Shown in pieces: positions 36,949 through 46,327 of a stretch of DNA of 64,000 nucleotides (the first letter of the stretch is position 1; every line of letters starts with the position of its first letter). Source of the stretch: Cupriavidus necator A5-1 (GTDB taxonomy: Bacteria; Pseudomonadota; Gammaproteobacteria; Burkholderiales; Burkholderiaceae); NCBI RefSeq assembly GCF_000744095.1, contig NZ_JQLI01000001.1, positions 496,001 to 560,000 on the forward strand. The letters are read 5' to 3'. Below the pieces are notes generated by a model. That model did no database searches, had not been told where the DNA came from, and was given only the letters and a program-made list of their open reading frames with translations. The translations under genes and the position numbers were made by a program.

Positions 36949-38403
36949 TTATGCGAGATCGAGGTGCAAAGTCTGCACCTCAAGGAACTCCTCGATGCCG
37001 TGGTGCGAGCCTTCACGGCCGAGTCCGGACTCCTTGATACCCCCGAACGGCGCTACTGCGGACGAGATCACTCCGGTGTTGAGGCCAACCATGCCGTATT
37101 CCAATGCCTCGCCAACCCGGAACACGCGGTTCACATCGCGCGAGAACAAGTAAGCGGCCAGACCGTAAGGCGTATCGTTGGCTCGCCGGATGACTTCGTC
37201 TTCGGTCTCGAAACGGAACAAGGCGGCCACCGGACCAAAGGTTTCTTCGCTGGCCATCAACATGCCATCGCGGGCATCGGTCAGAACGGTTGGCATGAAG
37301 AACTGGGAACCTTGCTCAGAGAACTCGCCGCCGACAGCTACCCTGGCGCCTTGCCTCAACGCATCCTCCACATGTGTGACGACCTTCTTCACCGCCGATT
37401 CGTTGATCAACGGGCCGATCGTTACGCCCTCTTCGGTACCGGCGCCAACACGCAGCTTCCGGATTTCCTCGGCCAGTCGCGCGGCAAAGCGCTCGTAAAT
37501 GCCAGACTGAACGTAAATACGGTTTGCGCAGACACAGGTTTGCCCGCTGTTGCGGAATTTACTCGCCATCACGCCGGAAACGGCCTGCTCCAGGTCGGCG
37601 TCGTCGAACACGATGACGGGAGCATTCCCGCCGAGTTCCATGCTGACCCGCTTGACCGTGTCGGCGCATTGGCGCAGCAAGAGCTTGCCGACCTGGGTGG
37701 ATCCGGTGAACGTCAGCTTGCGGACGGTGGGATTCGAAGTGAGTTCGCCACCGATCGCTTTGGGCAGGCCGGTCACGATATTCAGCACCCCGGCAGGGAT
37801 GCCTGCCCGCTCCGCGAGTTCGGCTAGCGCGAGTGCGGAATAGGGCGTGAGTTCCGAAGGCTTGACCACGACGGTGCAGCCTGCAGCAAGGGCGGGAGCC
37901 AGCTTACGGGTGATCATCGCGTTGGGGAAGTTCCAAGGCGTGATCGCCGCGCAAACGCCCACAGGCGCCTTGCGGACAATGATCCGGCGGTTCGCCTGCG
38001 TGGCTGGGATGGTTTCGCCATAGGCGCGAATGCCTTCCTCGGCGAACCATTGCACGAACGAGGCGCCGTAGAGGATTTCCCCGCGGGCTTCGCCCAGCGG
38101 CTTGCCTTGCTCCAGAGTCATCAGCAACCCAAGGTCATCGGCGTGAGCCAGCATGAGGTCATGCCACTTGCGCAGCAGGGCGGCGCGCTGGTGAGTCGTG
38201 AGTCCGCTCCACGCGGGCAGGGCGCGGTTCGCTGCTTCGATCGCTGCCCGGGTGTCCTCTGCATTGCAGTCGGGAACGGTACCCAGCGTGGCCCCGGTGG
38301 CAGGATTGATCACATCCAGCGTCTTGCCAGAGCGCGCAGCTTGCCAGTGGCCGTCGATATAGGCGTGCTGGCGCAACAGGTTTGTATCCTTCAGGAGATT
38401 CAT
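36949..38403 (-). CDS. gabD: Succinate-semialdehyde dehydrogenase
   Basis: A 484-residue aldehyde dehydrogenase starting MNLLKDTNLLRQHAYIDG at 38403, with AGGAA upstream; an in-frame extension to 38442 lacks support. Diagnostic stretches are PWNFPNAMITRKLAPALAAG near the cofactor site, the general base in MELGGNAPVIVFDDADL and catalytic C290 in GQTCVCANR (C292 adjacent, as in GabD-type enzymes), ending PFGGIKESGLGREGSHHG. It oxidises succinate semialdehyde to succinate and so completes the GabT reaction. It is the last gene of the leftward operon from 42114. Confidence 0.92.
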   Translation of the reverse strand: MNLLKDTNLLRQHAYIDGHWQAARSGKTLDVINPATGATLGTVPDCNAEDTRAAIEAANRALPAWSGLTTHQRAALLRKWHDLMLAHADDLGLLMTLEQGKPLGEARGEILYGASFVQWFAEEGIRAYGETIPATQANRRIIVRKAPVGVCAAITPWNFPNAMITRKLAPALAAGCTVVVKPSELTPYSALALAELAERAGIPAGVLNIVTGLPKAIGGELTSNPTVRKLTFTGSTQVGKLLLRQCADTVKRVSMELGGNAPVIVFDDADLEQAVSGVMASKFRNSGQTCVCANRIYVQSGIYERFAARLAEEIRKLRVGAGTEEGVTIGPLINESAVKKVVTHVEDALRQGARVAVGGEFSEQGSQFFMPTVLTDARDGMLMASEETFGPVAALFRFETEDEVIRRANDTPYGLAAYLFSRDVNRVFRVGEALEYGMVGLNTGVISSAVAPFGGIKESGLGREGSHHGIEEFLEVQTLHLDLA

Positions 38404-38550
38404 GTCTAGATTCCTGCGAATCGGCCGGTGACAGACGTGCACGCCGCGCGGTGCGCGTCGGCGCTTGCATGCAGCGCCGGCGGAAGTATCAATGGGGAAG
38501 GTGTCATGACCCCGCCGCCAAGTGCGGCAGGGGGAATCGACACGAGAACC

Positions 38551-39279
38551 TCAGGCTTTCAGCTCTTCCTGGTGTGCCCGGGCCAGCGCAATCATGCTTT
38601 CGAAGCGGAAGTCATACTTGGGCGTGCCCGGCGGAACCATGGTGGCGCCCCAGCCCTTGTCGGCATGCCTGCGGTCGATCCACGCGGAGGCCAGGCCGAA
38701 GCCGTTTGCCGGAGCGTGATCATGGAACAGGCTCTGGGCGGTGTGAAGAATATCGGCTTTCTCCAGGCCGAAATCCCGCTTCAGGCGACCCAGCATGTAC
38801 TCGAAGTTTCGCGGACTCGGCTTATAGGCGCCTACATCCTGGGCCGTGTAGATAGCGTCAAACTCCACGCCAAGACGCTCGTTGCTGCTGCGGAACGACA
38901 GGCGGTCGATGTTGGACAAGATGACCAGCTTGTAGTGCTGCTTGAGGTAGCGGAGCGCTTCGACCGAGTCCGGGAAGGCAGGCCAGTCGGGAACGGACGC
39001 ACCGAAGGTATTGGCTTCTTCGTCGGTCACGCCGACATTCCACTCATTGGCCAGGCGGCGGTAAACCACGCTCAGCAGCACCGAATAGGCGAGGCTGGGC
39101 GTCAGCACCTCCTGGTCGGCTTCGTGCTTGGCATAGTTCTCGAGGATTTCGTCCCGGCTCTTGTCGCCATAGCCTGCCTTTTCAATCAACGGCTTCAGGC
39201 CGTTGAAAATGCCGGTTTCCCAGTCGATCAGCGTGCCATAGCAGTCGAAAGTCAGAACTTTAAAGTCGGTCAGTTTCAT
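38551..39279 (-). CDS. HAD-superfamily hydrolase (haloacid dehalogenase type II-like), paralogue
   Basis: The 242-residue protein carries nucleophile D12 in FDCYGTLIDW, motif II ILSNID, motif III AYKPSPRNF and HTAQSLFHDHAPANGFGLASAWIDR. It shares the same architecture and several identical stretches with the HAD protein at 34132-34845. It lies 14 bases after an aminotransferase gene and before gabD, so it belongs to that operon. The substrate is unknown. Confidence 0.84.
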   Translation of the reverse strand: MKLTDFKVLTFDCYGTLIDWETGIFNGLKPLIEKAGYGDKSRDEILENYAKHEADQEVLTPSLAYSVLLSVVYRRLANEWNVGVTDEEANTFGASVPDWPAFPDSVEALRYLKQHYKLVILSNIDRLSFRSSNERLGVEFDAIYTAQDVGAYKPSPRNFEYMLGRLKRDFGLEKADILHTAQSLFHDHAPANGFGLASAWIDRRHADKGWGATMVPPGTPKYDFRFESMIALARAHQEELKA

Positions 39280-39293
39280 GATGTGCTCCTATC

Positions 39294-40658
39294 TTAAGAA
39301 ATCTCTGCGACGGCTTTGTTGAGGGAAAATCGCAGAATTTGTATTAGCGTATCCACGTCAGTCCGGGTGTAGTTCAGGGCCGGCGCGAATCCGAGGATAT
39401 CGTCGGCGAAAGCGCGAAACACCAGGCCTTCCGCGAGCGCATGCTCAAGTACCCGTTCGCCAAGGCGCGCTTCCTTTGGTGGTTTTCGTTTCTCCGATTT
39501 GTCGGTGACTAACTCCACGGCGGCAAGCAGACCCCGCCCACGGACCTCACCGACATACGGCAGGGCCTCCAGGCCCTTAAGCTGGTCGAGGAAGTAGGCC
39601 CCTACCTGTGCGCCGTTGGCCAGCAAGCCGCCCTCGAGGTAAAGGTCGAGCGCCGCATTTGCCACTGCCGCGCTGACCGGATGGCCGGCATGAGTCTGGC
39701 CATGACCGAACACAGCGCCACCGTCGCCGGCGTCGGCGATCGCCTGGTAGACCCTTTCGCTGATCAGGGTCGCGCTCATCGGCATATAGCCCGAGGTGAG
39801 GCCTTTGGCTACAGTCATCACGTCCGGACTGACGCCTTCGCTTTCGCAGGCAAACAGCGGACCGGTACGGCCAAAGCCGGTGATGACTTCGTCTACGATC
39901 AGCAGGATACCGAGTCGGTCGCAAGCATCACGCATCGCACGCAGGAAGCCGGCCGGCGGCACGATAACGCCCCCGGAGCCCTGGATAGGCTCACAAATGA
40001 AGGCGGCTACGCGCTGGGCGCCGATTTCCTCAACCTTCGCGTCCAGCGCACGGACGGTGCTTTCCAGTACGTCATGCTGGTCCGGTCCGTCAGCGTGCCG
40101 GTAGGGGTATGGCGAAGGAATGTGATGCTGCTGCGGGCCCGGGACGTCGAAGTGGCGATGAAATGCCGGAAGTGCGGTCAGCCCGCTACCCGTGCTCGTG
40201 GATCCGTGGTACCCACGCTGCAAGCCGATGAAATGCTTCTTCTCGGGCTGGCCCGTGGCGTTGAAGTAATAGCGTACGACACGGACGGCGGTATCGACCG
40301 CGTCCGAGCCGCCCTGGCCGAACAGTACACGGGGCAGGCCTTTGGGCGCGAGTTCCGTGAGACGCGATGCGAGTCGCACCGCCGGTTCGTTGGCGAAGTG
40401 GAAGTAGCCGGTCCCATACGGCAACGTCTGCAGTTGTCGATTGGCAGCGTCGATCAAGGATTGCTGGCCGTAGCCGGCATTCACACACCAAAGTCCGGAA
40501 AACGCGTCCTGGACGCGACGGCCTTCCGTGTCGATAAGGTGGACGCCTTCGGCGCTGGCCCAGATGCGGGCGCCTTTTGCTTCATGCTGGCGCAGGGACA
40601 CCACGGGATGAACCCAGTGGCGCCTGTCCTGTTCGACCAGGGAAGTTGTATCGATCAT
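39294..40658 (-). CDS. Class III omega-aminotransferase
   Basis: The frame extends upstream, but ATG 40658 gives the natural start MIDTTSLVEQDRRHWVHPVVS and a 454-residue protein. It has the beta-alanine:pyruvate/putrescine-type layout: DAFSGLWCVNAGYG near residue 50, FGQGGSDAVDTAVRVVRYY, LLIVDEVITGFGRTG, PLP lysine K285 in VAKGLTSGYMPMSATL and FGHGQTHAGHPVSAA. The acceptor is probably pyruvate or 2-oxoglutarate and the donor a terminal amine. It differs clearly from the GabT at 32796, so the island has two aminotransferases with different specificities. Confidence 0.88.
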   Translation of the reverse strand: MIDTTSLVEQDRRHWVHPVVSLRQHEAKGARIWASAEGVHLIDTEGRRVQDAFSGLWCVNAGYGQQSLIDAANRQLQTLPYGTGYFHFANEPAVRLASRLTELAPKGLPRVLFGQGGSDAVDTAVRVVRYYFNATGQPEKKHFIGLQRGYHGSTSTGSGLTALPAFHRHFDVPGPQQHHIPSPYPYRHADGPDQHDVLESTVRALDAKVEEIGAQRVAAFICEPIQGSGGVIVPPAGFLRAMRDACDRLGILLIVDEVITGFGRTGPLFACESEGVSPDVMTVAKGLTSGYMPMSATLISERVYQAIADAGDGGAVFGHGQTHAGHPVSAAVANAALDLYLEGGLLANGAQVGAYFLDQLKGLEALPYVGEVRGRGLLAAVELVTDKSEKRKPPKEARLGERVLEHALAEGLVFRAFADDILGFAPALNYTRTDVDTLIQILRFSLNKAVAEIS

Positions 40659-40683
40659 GCGAAGCTCCGTGGGATGGCCGATC

Positions 40684-42114
40684 TCAGGCGGCCGAGGGAA
40701 GCTCAGGAAGCACCTTGCCGCGATTGAGCAGATTGAGCGGGTCCAGCGCCCGCTTGACGCGCCAGCCGATTTCAAGTTCGACCTGGCTGCGCACGTACAG
40801 CAGTTCGTCGCGCTTGGCCGTACCGACGCCGTGCTCGGCAGAAATCGAGCCCTGGAGAGCCATGGCGGCCTGATCCACGATCCGGGAAATGTTGTCGCCA
40901 TACTGGTCCAGGTAAGCCTCGGGCGTCATGTCGGCGGGACGGAGCGGGTTGAAATGGACGTTGCCATCTCCCACGTGCCCGTAGACGACCATGCGCGTCC
41001 CCGGGGCGGCTGTCAGGACCTTATCCGAGGTTTCACGAATGAATGCCGGAATGCTGGAGAGCGGCACAGAAACGTCGCACCGCACGCTGCCGCGCGCTCT
41101 TGTCTGGGCGTCCGAAATCTCCTCGCGAATAAGCCAGAAATCGGCGGCCTGCGTTTCATTTGCGGCGATGGCGGCATCCGTGATCAAACCTTTTTCGGCA
41201 GCGTCGCTGAGCGCCGCCACGAAGATCGCATCGGCATCTTCCTGGTTGGCAGTCGATGACAGCTCGACAAGGACATGCCACAGATGAGAGGTCGGCAGGG
41301 GCGAGGTCTGTCGGCCGAGATGGGACAGCACCAGGGCCATGGCATCCTCGGAGATCAGCTCGAAAGCGGTCATATCGGTTCCCAGACGCTTGCGCAGCAA
41401 TCCGAACGTTTGCAGGGCAGCGTCAAGGGTGTCTACACCAAGGAGCGCAACGCAGACCGCGCGGGGTCGGGGAAAGAGCTTAAGGACGGCCGCAGTGATG
41501 ATGCCCAGTGTGCCTTCGGAACCGATGAACAAATGCTTCAGGTCATATCCGGCGTTGTCCTTGCGCAGGGCTCTGAGGCCGTTCCATACCTTTCCATCGG
41601 CCAGCACCACTTCGAGGCCCAGGACCAGATCGCGCATGTTTCCGTACCGCAGTACTGCGGTCCCGCCTGCATTCGTCGCGAGATTGCCGCCAATCTGGCA
41701 ACTCCCCTCGGAGCCGATCCGGAGCGGGAACAGCGTCCCGGCCTCTTCAGCGGTCGTGCGCGCGGCGTTAAGGGTGACGCCGGCTTCCACCACCATGGTT
41801 GCATTGAGGGTATCAACATGCCGGATACTGTTGAGCCGGGCCAGAGCCAACACCACGGCCTGCCCACTTGCGTCGGGAACGCTGCCGCCCAGCAGCGAGG
41901 TGTTGCCTCCTTGTGGCACAACGGGAATCCTGTTCTCGTGGCAGTACGCCATGACCGCGCTGACCTCGTCGGTGCAACCCGGGCGGACCACCGCCAGCGC
42001 TTCTCCGCGGAAGACCCCGCGATAGTCGGTCACATAGGACTGTGTGTCGTCTCCAAGCAGCACATTTGCTGCGCCGACAATTGCAACGAGATGAGATATG
42101 TGTTGGTCTGACAT
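40684..42114 (-). CDS. FAD-linked D-2-hydroxyacid dehydrogenase
   Basis: I start at ATG 42114 (GGAG six bases upstream), giving 476 residues. The PP-loop FAD-binding_4 domain is clear (VVPQGGNTSLLGGSVPD, then GSCQIGGNLATNAGGTAVLRYG). The C-terminal FAD-oxidase cap ends with YGHVGDGNVHFNP and GSISAEHGVGTAKRDEL. It belongs to the D-2-hydroxyglutarate/D-lactate dehydrogenase family (GlcD/D2HGDH-like). As the first gene of the operon with an aminotransferase, a HAD protein and gabD, it may oxidise a hydroxy acid arising from the same amine, such as D-2-hydroxyglutarate. That is inference. Confidence 0.88.
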   Translation of the reverse strand: MSDQHISHLVAIVGAANVLLGDDTQSYVTDYRGVFRGEALAVVRPGCTDEVSAVMAYCHENRIPVVPQGGNTSLLGGSVPDASGQAVVLALARLNSIRHVDTLNATMVVEAGVTLNAARTTAEEAGTLFPLRIGSEGSCQIGGNLATNAGGTAVLRYGNMRDLVLGLEVVLADGKVWNGLRALRKDNAGYDLKHLFIGSEGTLGIITAAVLKLFPRPRAVCVALLGVDTLDAALQTFGLLRKRLGTDMTAFELISEDAMALVLSHLGRQTSPLPTSHLWHVLVELSSTANQEDADAIFVAALSDAAEKGLITDAAIAANETQAADFWLIREEISDAQTRARGSVRCDVSVPLSSIPAFIRETSDKVLTAAPGTRMVVYGHVGDGNVHFNPLRPADMTPEAYLDQYGDNISRIVDQAAMALQGSISAEHGVGTAKRDELLYVRSQVELEIGWRVKRALDPLNLLNRGKVLPELPSAA

Positions 42115-42208
42115 GCGCGCTCCGACGCTTGAGAGTTGCTCCAGCGGAAAACGAAGGCTTGAGCTCGTTGTTCCGGCACAGTCGAAGGATATGAGCCAAC
42201 GGCGCGTG

Positions 42209-42232
42209 GGAATATCTACGATAGATAGGAAA
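42209..42232 (-). promoter_or_regulatory. TTTCCTATC-type motif upstream of the FAD-dehydrogenase operon
   Basis: Read leftwards the site runs TTTCCTATCTATC then GTAGATATTCC. It begins 118 bases before the start codon and matches the gabT upstream site (32673-32696) at 17 of 24 positions, including TTTCCTA and GTAG. Another TTTCCTAC lies nearby on the plus strand at about 42358. Confidence 0.35.
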
Positions 42233-42436
42233 TTGCTGGACCTTTTTCCACTCACTGACCCCGTCCAGCAGCGGGGATGCGTATCCTGCAGCTCTAGCCG
42301 GCCTCATTTTTGCGACCCAGTACTTTTTGTGTGACACGTGCCGGGATGGACGATCTTTTTCCTACGCTACCTACATATCCGATCCTCTGGCTGGGTCCTA
42401 CCATGGAGGTTCGATTATGGTTTAGTAGTTTGGGTC

Positions 42437-42796
42437 ATGGTTTCGACTTCTCAGTCCCGGAAGGAAGCGCTTCTCGATTTGCTGAAGGAGGTAAATTGCT
42501 GCTCACATGGCCTGGAAATGGCAGCCAGGACAGCAACCCACTTCCACCATGACAATCGAGGCTATCGGGATGTCCTTTGCGCCCTACTTGAGGAACGGCT
42601 TCGCTCCAAAGGAGCACGCGAACGAGTGATTGGATTCGCCTGTGCGGCGGTGCTCGGCGTTAAGGTGGATTCGCCTTTTGGCATGCTGCGACATGTCGAA
42701 GGGGAAGATGGTTTTGCACTCAGGGTGCTGTTTTGGACGGCGCAACGGCGAATGCGTGCCGCCGCTTCGCGGGCACGGACCCGGGAGGACTTGTAG
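42437..42796 (+). CDS. Hypothetical protein, unrecognised
   Basis: A 119-residue frame starting MVSTSQSRKEALLDLLKEV, with two helical stretches (EALLDLLKEVNCCSHGLEMAARTATHF and RDVLCALLEERLRSKGARERVIG) and an Arg-rich end (AQRRMRAAASRARTREDL). Codon choice is acceptable but no clear ribosome binding site is visible and no family is recognised. It may be spurious. Confidence 0.35.
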   Translation: MVSTSQSRKEALLDLLKEVNCCSHGLEMAARTATHFHHDNRGYRDVLCALLEERLRSKGARERVIGFACAAVLGVKVDSPFGMLRHVEGEDGFALRVLFWTAQRRMRAAASRARTREDL

Positions 42797-43793
42797 TGCC
42801 CCATTTAGAGTTCATCGACGGCCGCGAGCCACCGTTGTTCTACTCCTCCATTTTTCCACGACTTCAGATGACGATGACTTCCTTACCCACGCCCCAGTAC
42901 CTTGGCCACGCTGAAATAGCTTTGCAATCTCGGAAAAACGACAAGGCTAAATCTGGCACAGCTTGCGCAACGCCGGGCAACAAAATTTCGAAAAGACCGA
43001 CATTGACCCTCATGCAAAACTCAGGAGATCGGCCGGACGTCGCAACCGTGGCCATCCTTGGTTACAACTGACCAAGACAGCTTTTGTGATAGATGCTGCT
43101 TCTGCGCTGGTGCATTTAGTAGAAGCACGCGTCTCATCGTGGCTTAGGCGATTGCTGTCATCGCTTTGAGGGGCGCTTCCGCGCACATTTGCGGTCGCGT
43201 TCCCCAACGGACCATGGAAGACTCTTACTGGCACGCCAAGTGCCGTTGCACTGCCGCCATCCAAGACGGGACGTCCAGCCAAGACTTAGGCCGACGCGTC
43301 AAAGAAAACGCACCCGGGCGGCCTGTGCGTCGAGGTCGATCATGGGTGCTTCCCGCATGGCGCATTGGACTATGCCAATCCGTCATGCGGAAATTGGTAT
43401 CGCGGAATCTCCGGCGAGCAGTAGCTGTGGCAACGTGGCAACAGCGTGAAAGACCACCCGCCAGGCGTTCGATCGAATACCCATACCATGTCATACCGGT
43501 CATCCGGCCTATGCGCAGACCGGCGAGGTTTCCTTCAGGAGGGCAACCAATGGCGCAACGGTCTGCATGGATCTCTTGCTCTTGCTGCCTGGTCCGCTCC
43601 CCGACATATGAGCATACCTATTATTATCGGTGATTACCGCTCCCGATTCGGAACTGGCGCGCAAGGCTGCGGCACTCGCTGAGCAAGCCCATACAGAGGG
43701 TGGGCCGGCATTCGCAAATAATAAGTCGTCCGATGTGCAAGGGGACACGCAACAGCGCACGCCAGGTTGTTTGTACCAATGTTGCAGGCTTCT
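42797..43793. other. Gene-free stretch
   Basis: About 1 kb separating the GABA island from the catabolic locus. Short overlapping frames only; no domain, repeat or RNA recognised. Confidence 0.4.
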
Positions 43794-44747
43794 CTATTCC
43801 GGCTTGAGGCCGAGTTGATTGGCAATCTGTTGGTACCGAGCCGTTGTCGCGGCGAGCATATCGCGGAACACCCTGGGCGATGTAGGTGACGGGAGGAATC
43901 CCAGCTTTTCCGCGAACGCCTTGAATTCAGGATCCCGCAGGACCTTGAGCATCGCCGCGTTCAGGGTATCGACGACATGAGGATCCATGCCAGCCGGCCC
44001 AAGCACGCCGATATAGTTGTCCTCTACGTAACCCGCGATGCCCGATTCAACCAGCGTGGGTACGTCGGGAAGGAGAGGGTGGCGGTGTTCGCTGGTTACG
44101 ACAAGCGGCTTAGCGCGGCCTGATTTGATGTTTGGCAGTTCTGCGGCAACGCTGTCAAACATCACGGAAACCCTACCCGAAGTCACATCAATAAAACCTT
44201 CAGGCGCGCCGCGGTACGACACGCGCATCAGGTCGACACCGGCCAGCGCCTTGATTTGCTCGGTCGCAAACATGATACCCGGCGACGGGGAGGCATAGCT
44301 CAAGTTTTTCTCTTTCCGTGCCATCTGGACAAATTCCCGGCCATTGTTGGCCGGAAGGCCCGGGCTGCTGATCAGTACAAGTGTCACCCTGACCAGGCTG
44401 GCAATAGGAGTGAAGTCCTTCAGCGCATTGAGTTTGTGCGACGAGTACAACATTGGCCCGATAATCAGCGCGTTGCCGCCGACAAGCAAGGTATGCCCGT
44501 CGGGCGGGCTCTTGGCGACAACGCCAGCAGCAATGTAGCCGTTTGCGCCGGGCCGGTTCTCAACGACAACAGGTTCGCCCAGTACCTGAGACAGCTTCTG
44601 GCCGAGCGCCCTGGAAAGCATGTCGCTGCCACCGCCCGAGGTGTAGGGAACAATCAGCCGACGGGGCGTCGGGCTATCATGGGCGTGAGACGGCACAGAA
44701 ACTGTCGTGACCAATGTACAGAGGAACAACGCAATCGACTTTTTCAT
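43794..44747 (-). CDS. Bug/TctC-family periplasmic binding protein
   Basis: The 317-residue protein begins with a signal peptide (MKKSIALFLCTLVTTVSVPSHA) and shows the Bug plan: RLIVPYTSGGGSDMLSRALGQKLSQVLGEPVVVENRPGANGYIAA, DGHTLLVGGNAL and PDVPTLVESGI. These bind carboxylates or other small organics, sometimes without a linked transporter. It is the last gene of the leftward BVMO operon, separated from the aldehyde dehydrogenase by a 9-bp perfect hairpin, and probably captures the pathway substrate or a product. No TctA/TctB genes are visible. Confidence 0.92.
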   Translation of the reverse strand: MKKSIALFLCTLVTTVSVPSHAHDSPTPRRLIVPYTSGGGSDMLSRALGQKLSQVLGEPVVVENRPGANGYIAAGVVAKSPPDGHTLLVGGNALIIGPMLYSSHKLNALKDFTPIASLVRVTLVLISSPGLPANNGREFVQMARKEKNLSYASPSPGIMFATEQIKALAGVDLMRVSYRGAPEGFIDVTSGRVSVMFDSVAAELPNIKSGRAKPLVVTSEHRHPLLPDVPTLVESGIAGYVEDNYIGVLGPAGMDPHVVDTLNAAMLKVLRDPEFKAFAEKLGFLPSPTSPRVFRDMLAATTARYQQIANQLGLKPE

Positions 44748-44778
44748 GACCGGTGTCTCCTTAATATTTTTGGGGCAG

Positions 44779-44799
44779 AGCGGCGCCCACGGCGCCGCT
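44779..44799. repeat. Perfect intercistronic hairpin
   Basis: AGCGGCGCC pairs with GGCGCCGCT around a 3-base loop, between the aldehyde dehydrogenase stop and the binding-protein start. There is no T-run in the leftward direction, so it is more likely an mRNA-stabilising or expression-modulating element than a terminator, consistent with binding proteins being needed in excess or in different amounts. Confidence 0.6.
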
Positions 44800-44803
44800 G
44801 CTG

Positions 44804-46303
44804 CTATGCGAGATTCACGAGAATGGTCTTCATCTGTGTGAAGTGGTCCAACATCGCCTCAAGCGATGCCTCCTTGCCCAAGCCCGAATTCTTGTAGCCG
44901 CCATACGAGAGGCCAGGCTGGGCTACGATATTTTGGTTCACTTGCACGAAGCCAGCCTGAAGCCTCAGGCTGGCATCCATTGCAGTCTGCAGATCCCGGG
45001 TCCACACTGACGCGGTGAGGCCGTAGTCCGTGTCGTTGGCCATCGCCAACGCCTGCTCATAGCTCGAAAATTTTATGACGCAGACGACCGGACCGAAGAT
45101 CTCTTCGCGCGCCAACTTACTATCGTTGGTCAGGCCGGTGAACATCACAGGGCGCACGAACAGCCCGGCCCGTAGTGCCTCGTTTGCTGGCAGTGTCGAG
45201 CATTCGACCGCGGTTGTGCCGGGCAGTGAGCGCCCGGTTTCAATGTAGCCGCACACCTTGTCATACTGTGCTGGCGAGATGATGGTGCCGATATCTGTGG
45301 ACTCGTCCATCGGATCGCCAATCTTCATCGCGTCGACCAGCGCCTTCACCTTGATGACAAACGCGTCGTGCACCGACTCATGCACGATCATCCGGCTGGA
45401 GGCCGAGCAGCTTTGGCCCTGCCGGGTGAAGCGCATGCCGGCCACAGCGCCAGCGGCAGCCTGATCCAGGTCAGCGTCGGGCATGACGATCATGGGGCTC
45501 TTGCCGCCCAGCTCAAGCGTGACGGGGATCAGCTTCTCGGCCGCTGTTTTATAGATGATCTTGCCGGTTTCCACCGAGCCGGTGAAAGTTATCTTATGCA
45601 CACCCGGATGTGCGACCAGTGGCGCTCCGCACTCGGGACCGTGGCCCGCGACCACGTTGAGCAGGCCCTTGGGCAGCACCCGGTTCAAGATCTGACACAC
45701 ACGCAGCACCGCCAATGGCGCCTCCTCGGCAGACTTCACCACGACAGCGTTACCCGCCACGAGCGAAGGCCCAATCTTCATCGCAAGGATATACATTGGC
45801 GCATTCCACGGCAAAATCGCGCCGACGACCCCGATCGGCTCGCGCACCGTGAGGGTCAAGACATCCGGCCGGTGGGGCACCGTCTCGCCCTTCAGCTCCG
45901 AGGCCAGTCCGCCGTAGTACTGCAGCATGTCGGCGATACCTTCGGCTTCGGGACGACTCTCGGTTCGAATCGCCTTGCCGGTTTCGAGCGTCACGAGGCG
46001 AGCCAGTTCCTCGACGTGTGAGGCTAGCAACCGGGCGCACTCGATTACCAAGGCACCGCGCCTGCGCGCCGGCGTATTGGCCCACTCGTGCTGGGCGCGC
46101 TGCGCGGCACGGACGGCGACATCCACGTCATCGGCAACGCTGAAGGGCGCATCCGCGATCTTGCGGCCGGTGGCAGGATTGATCACAGCGAAGGTTCTGC
46201 CCGAGCGCGCGGGCGTGAGCTCACCGTCGATGAAATTGTGCCCGCTCAGGGTTCGGGCCAGGTCTTCGGCGTCTAGATTGGGATGGAGCGTGTTAGTTGA
46301 CAC
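44804..46303 (-). CDS. NAD(P)-dependent aldehyde dehydrogenase
   Basis: The 499-residue enzyme has LPWNAPMYILAMKIGPSLVAGNAVVVKSAEEAPL at the cofactor site, the general base in LELGGKSPMIVMPDADLDQ, catalytic C299 in RQGQSCSASSR and EEIFGPVVCVIKF near the end. It resembles betaine/aromatic-aldehyde-type members rather than the GabD above. In this operon it probably oxidises an aldehyde released after Baeyer-Villiger ring opening or from the 3-hydroxyisobutyrate-dehydrogenase-like step. The precise substrate is unknown. Confidence 0.9.
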   Translation of the reverse strand: MSTNTLHPNLDAEDLARTLSGHNFIDGELTPARSGRTFAVINPATGRKIADAPFSVADDVDVAVRAAQRAQHEWANTPARRRGALVIECARLLASHVEELARLVTLETGKAIRTESRPEAEGIADMLQYYGGLASELKGETVPHRPDVLTLTVREPIGVVGAILPWNAPMYILAMKIGPSLVAGNAVVVKSAEEAPLAVLRVCQILNRVLPKGLLNVVAGHGPECGAPLVAHPGVHKITFTGSVETGKIIYKTAAEKLIPVTLELGGKSPMIVMPDADLDQAAAGAVAGMRFTRQGQSCSASSRMIVHESVHDAFVIKVKALVDAMKIGDPMDESTDIGTIISPAQYDKVCGYIETGRSLPGTTAVECSTLPANEALRAGLFVRPVMFTGLTNDSKLAREEIFGPVVCVIKFSSYEQALAMANDTDYGLTASVWTRDLQTAMDASLRLQAGFVQVNQNIVAQPGLSYGGYKNSGLGKEASLEAMLDHFTQMKTILVNLA

Positions 46304-46327
46304 AAATGTCTCCTGGGCTATGCAGCA

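Noticed and set aside
34132..39279. Genuine haloacid degradation locus based on the two HAD proteins
   Set aside because: The motifs are common to many HAD phosphatases, and the context is amino acid catabolism with no haloacid transporter.
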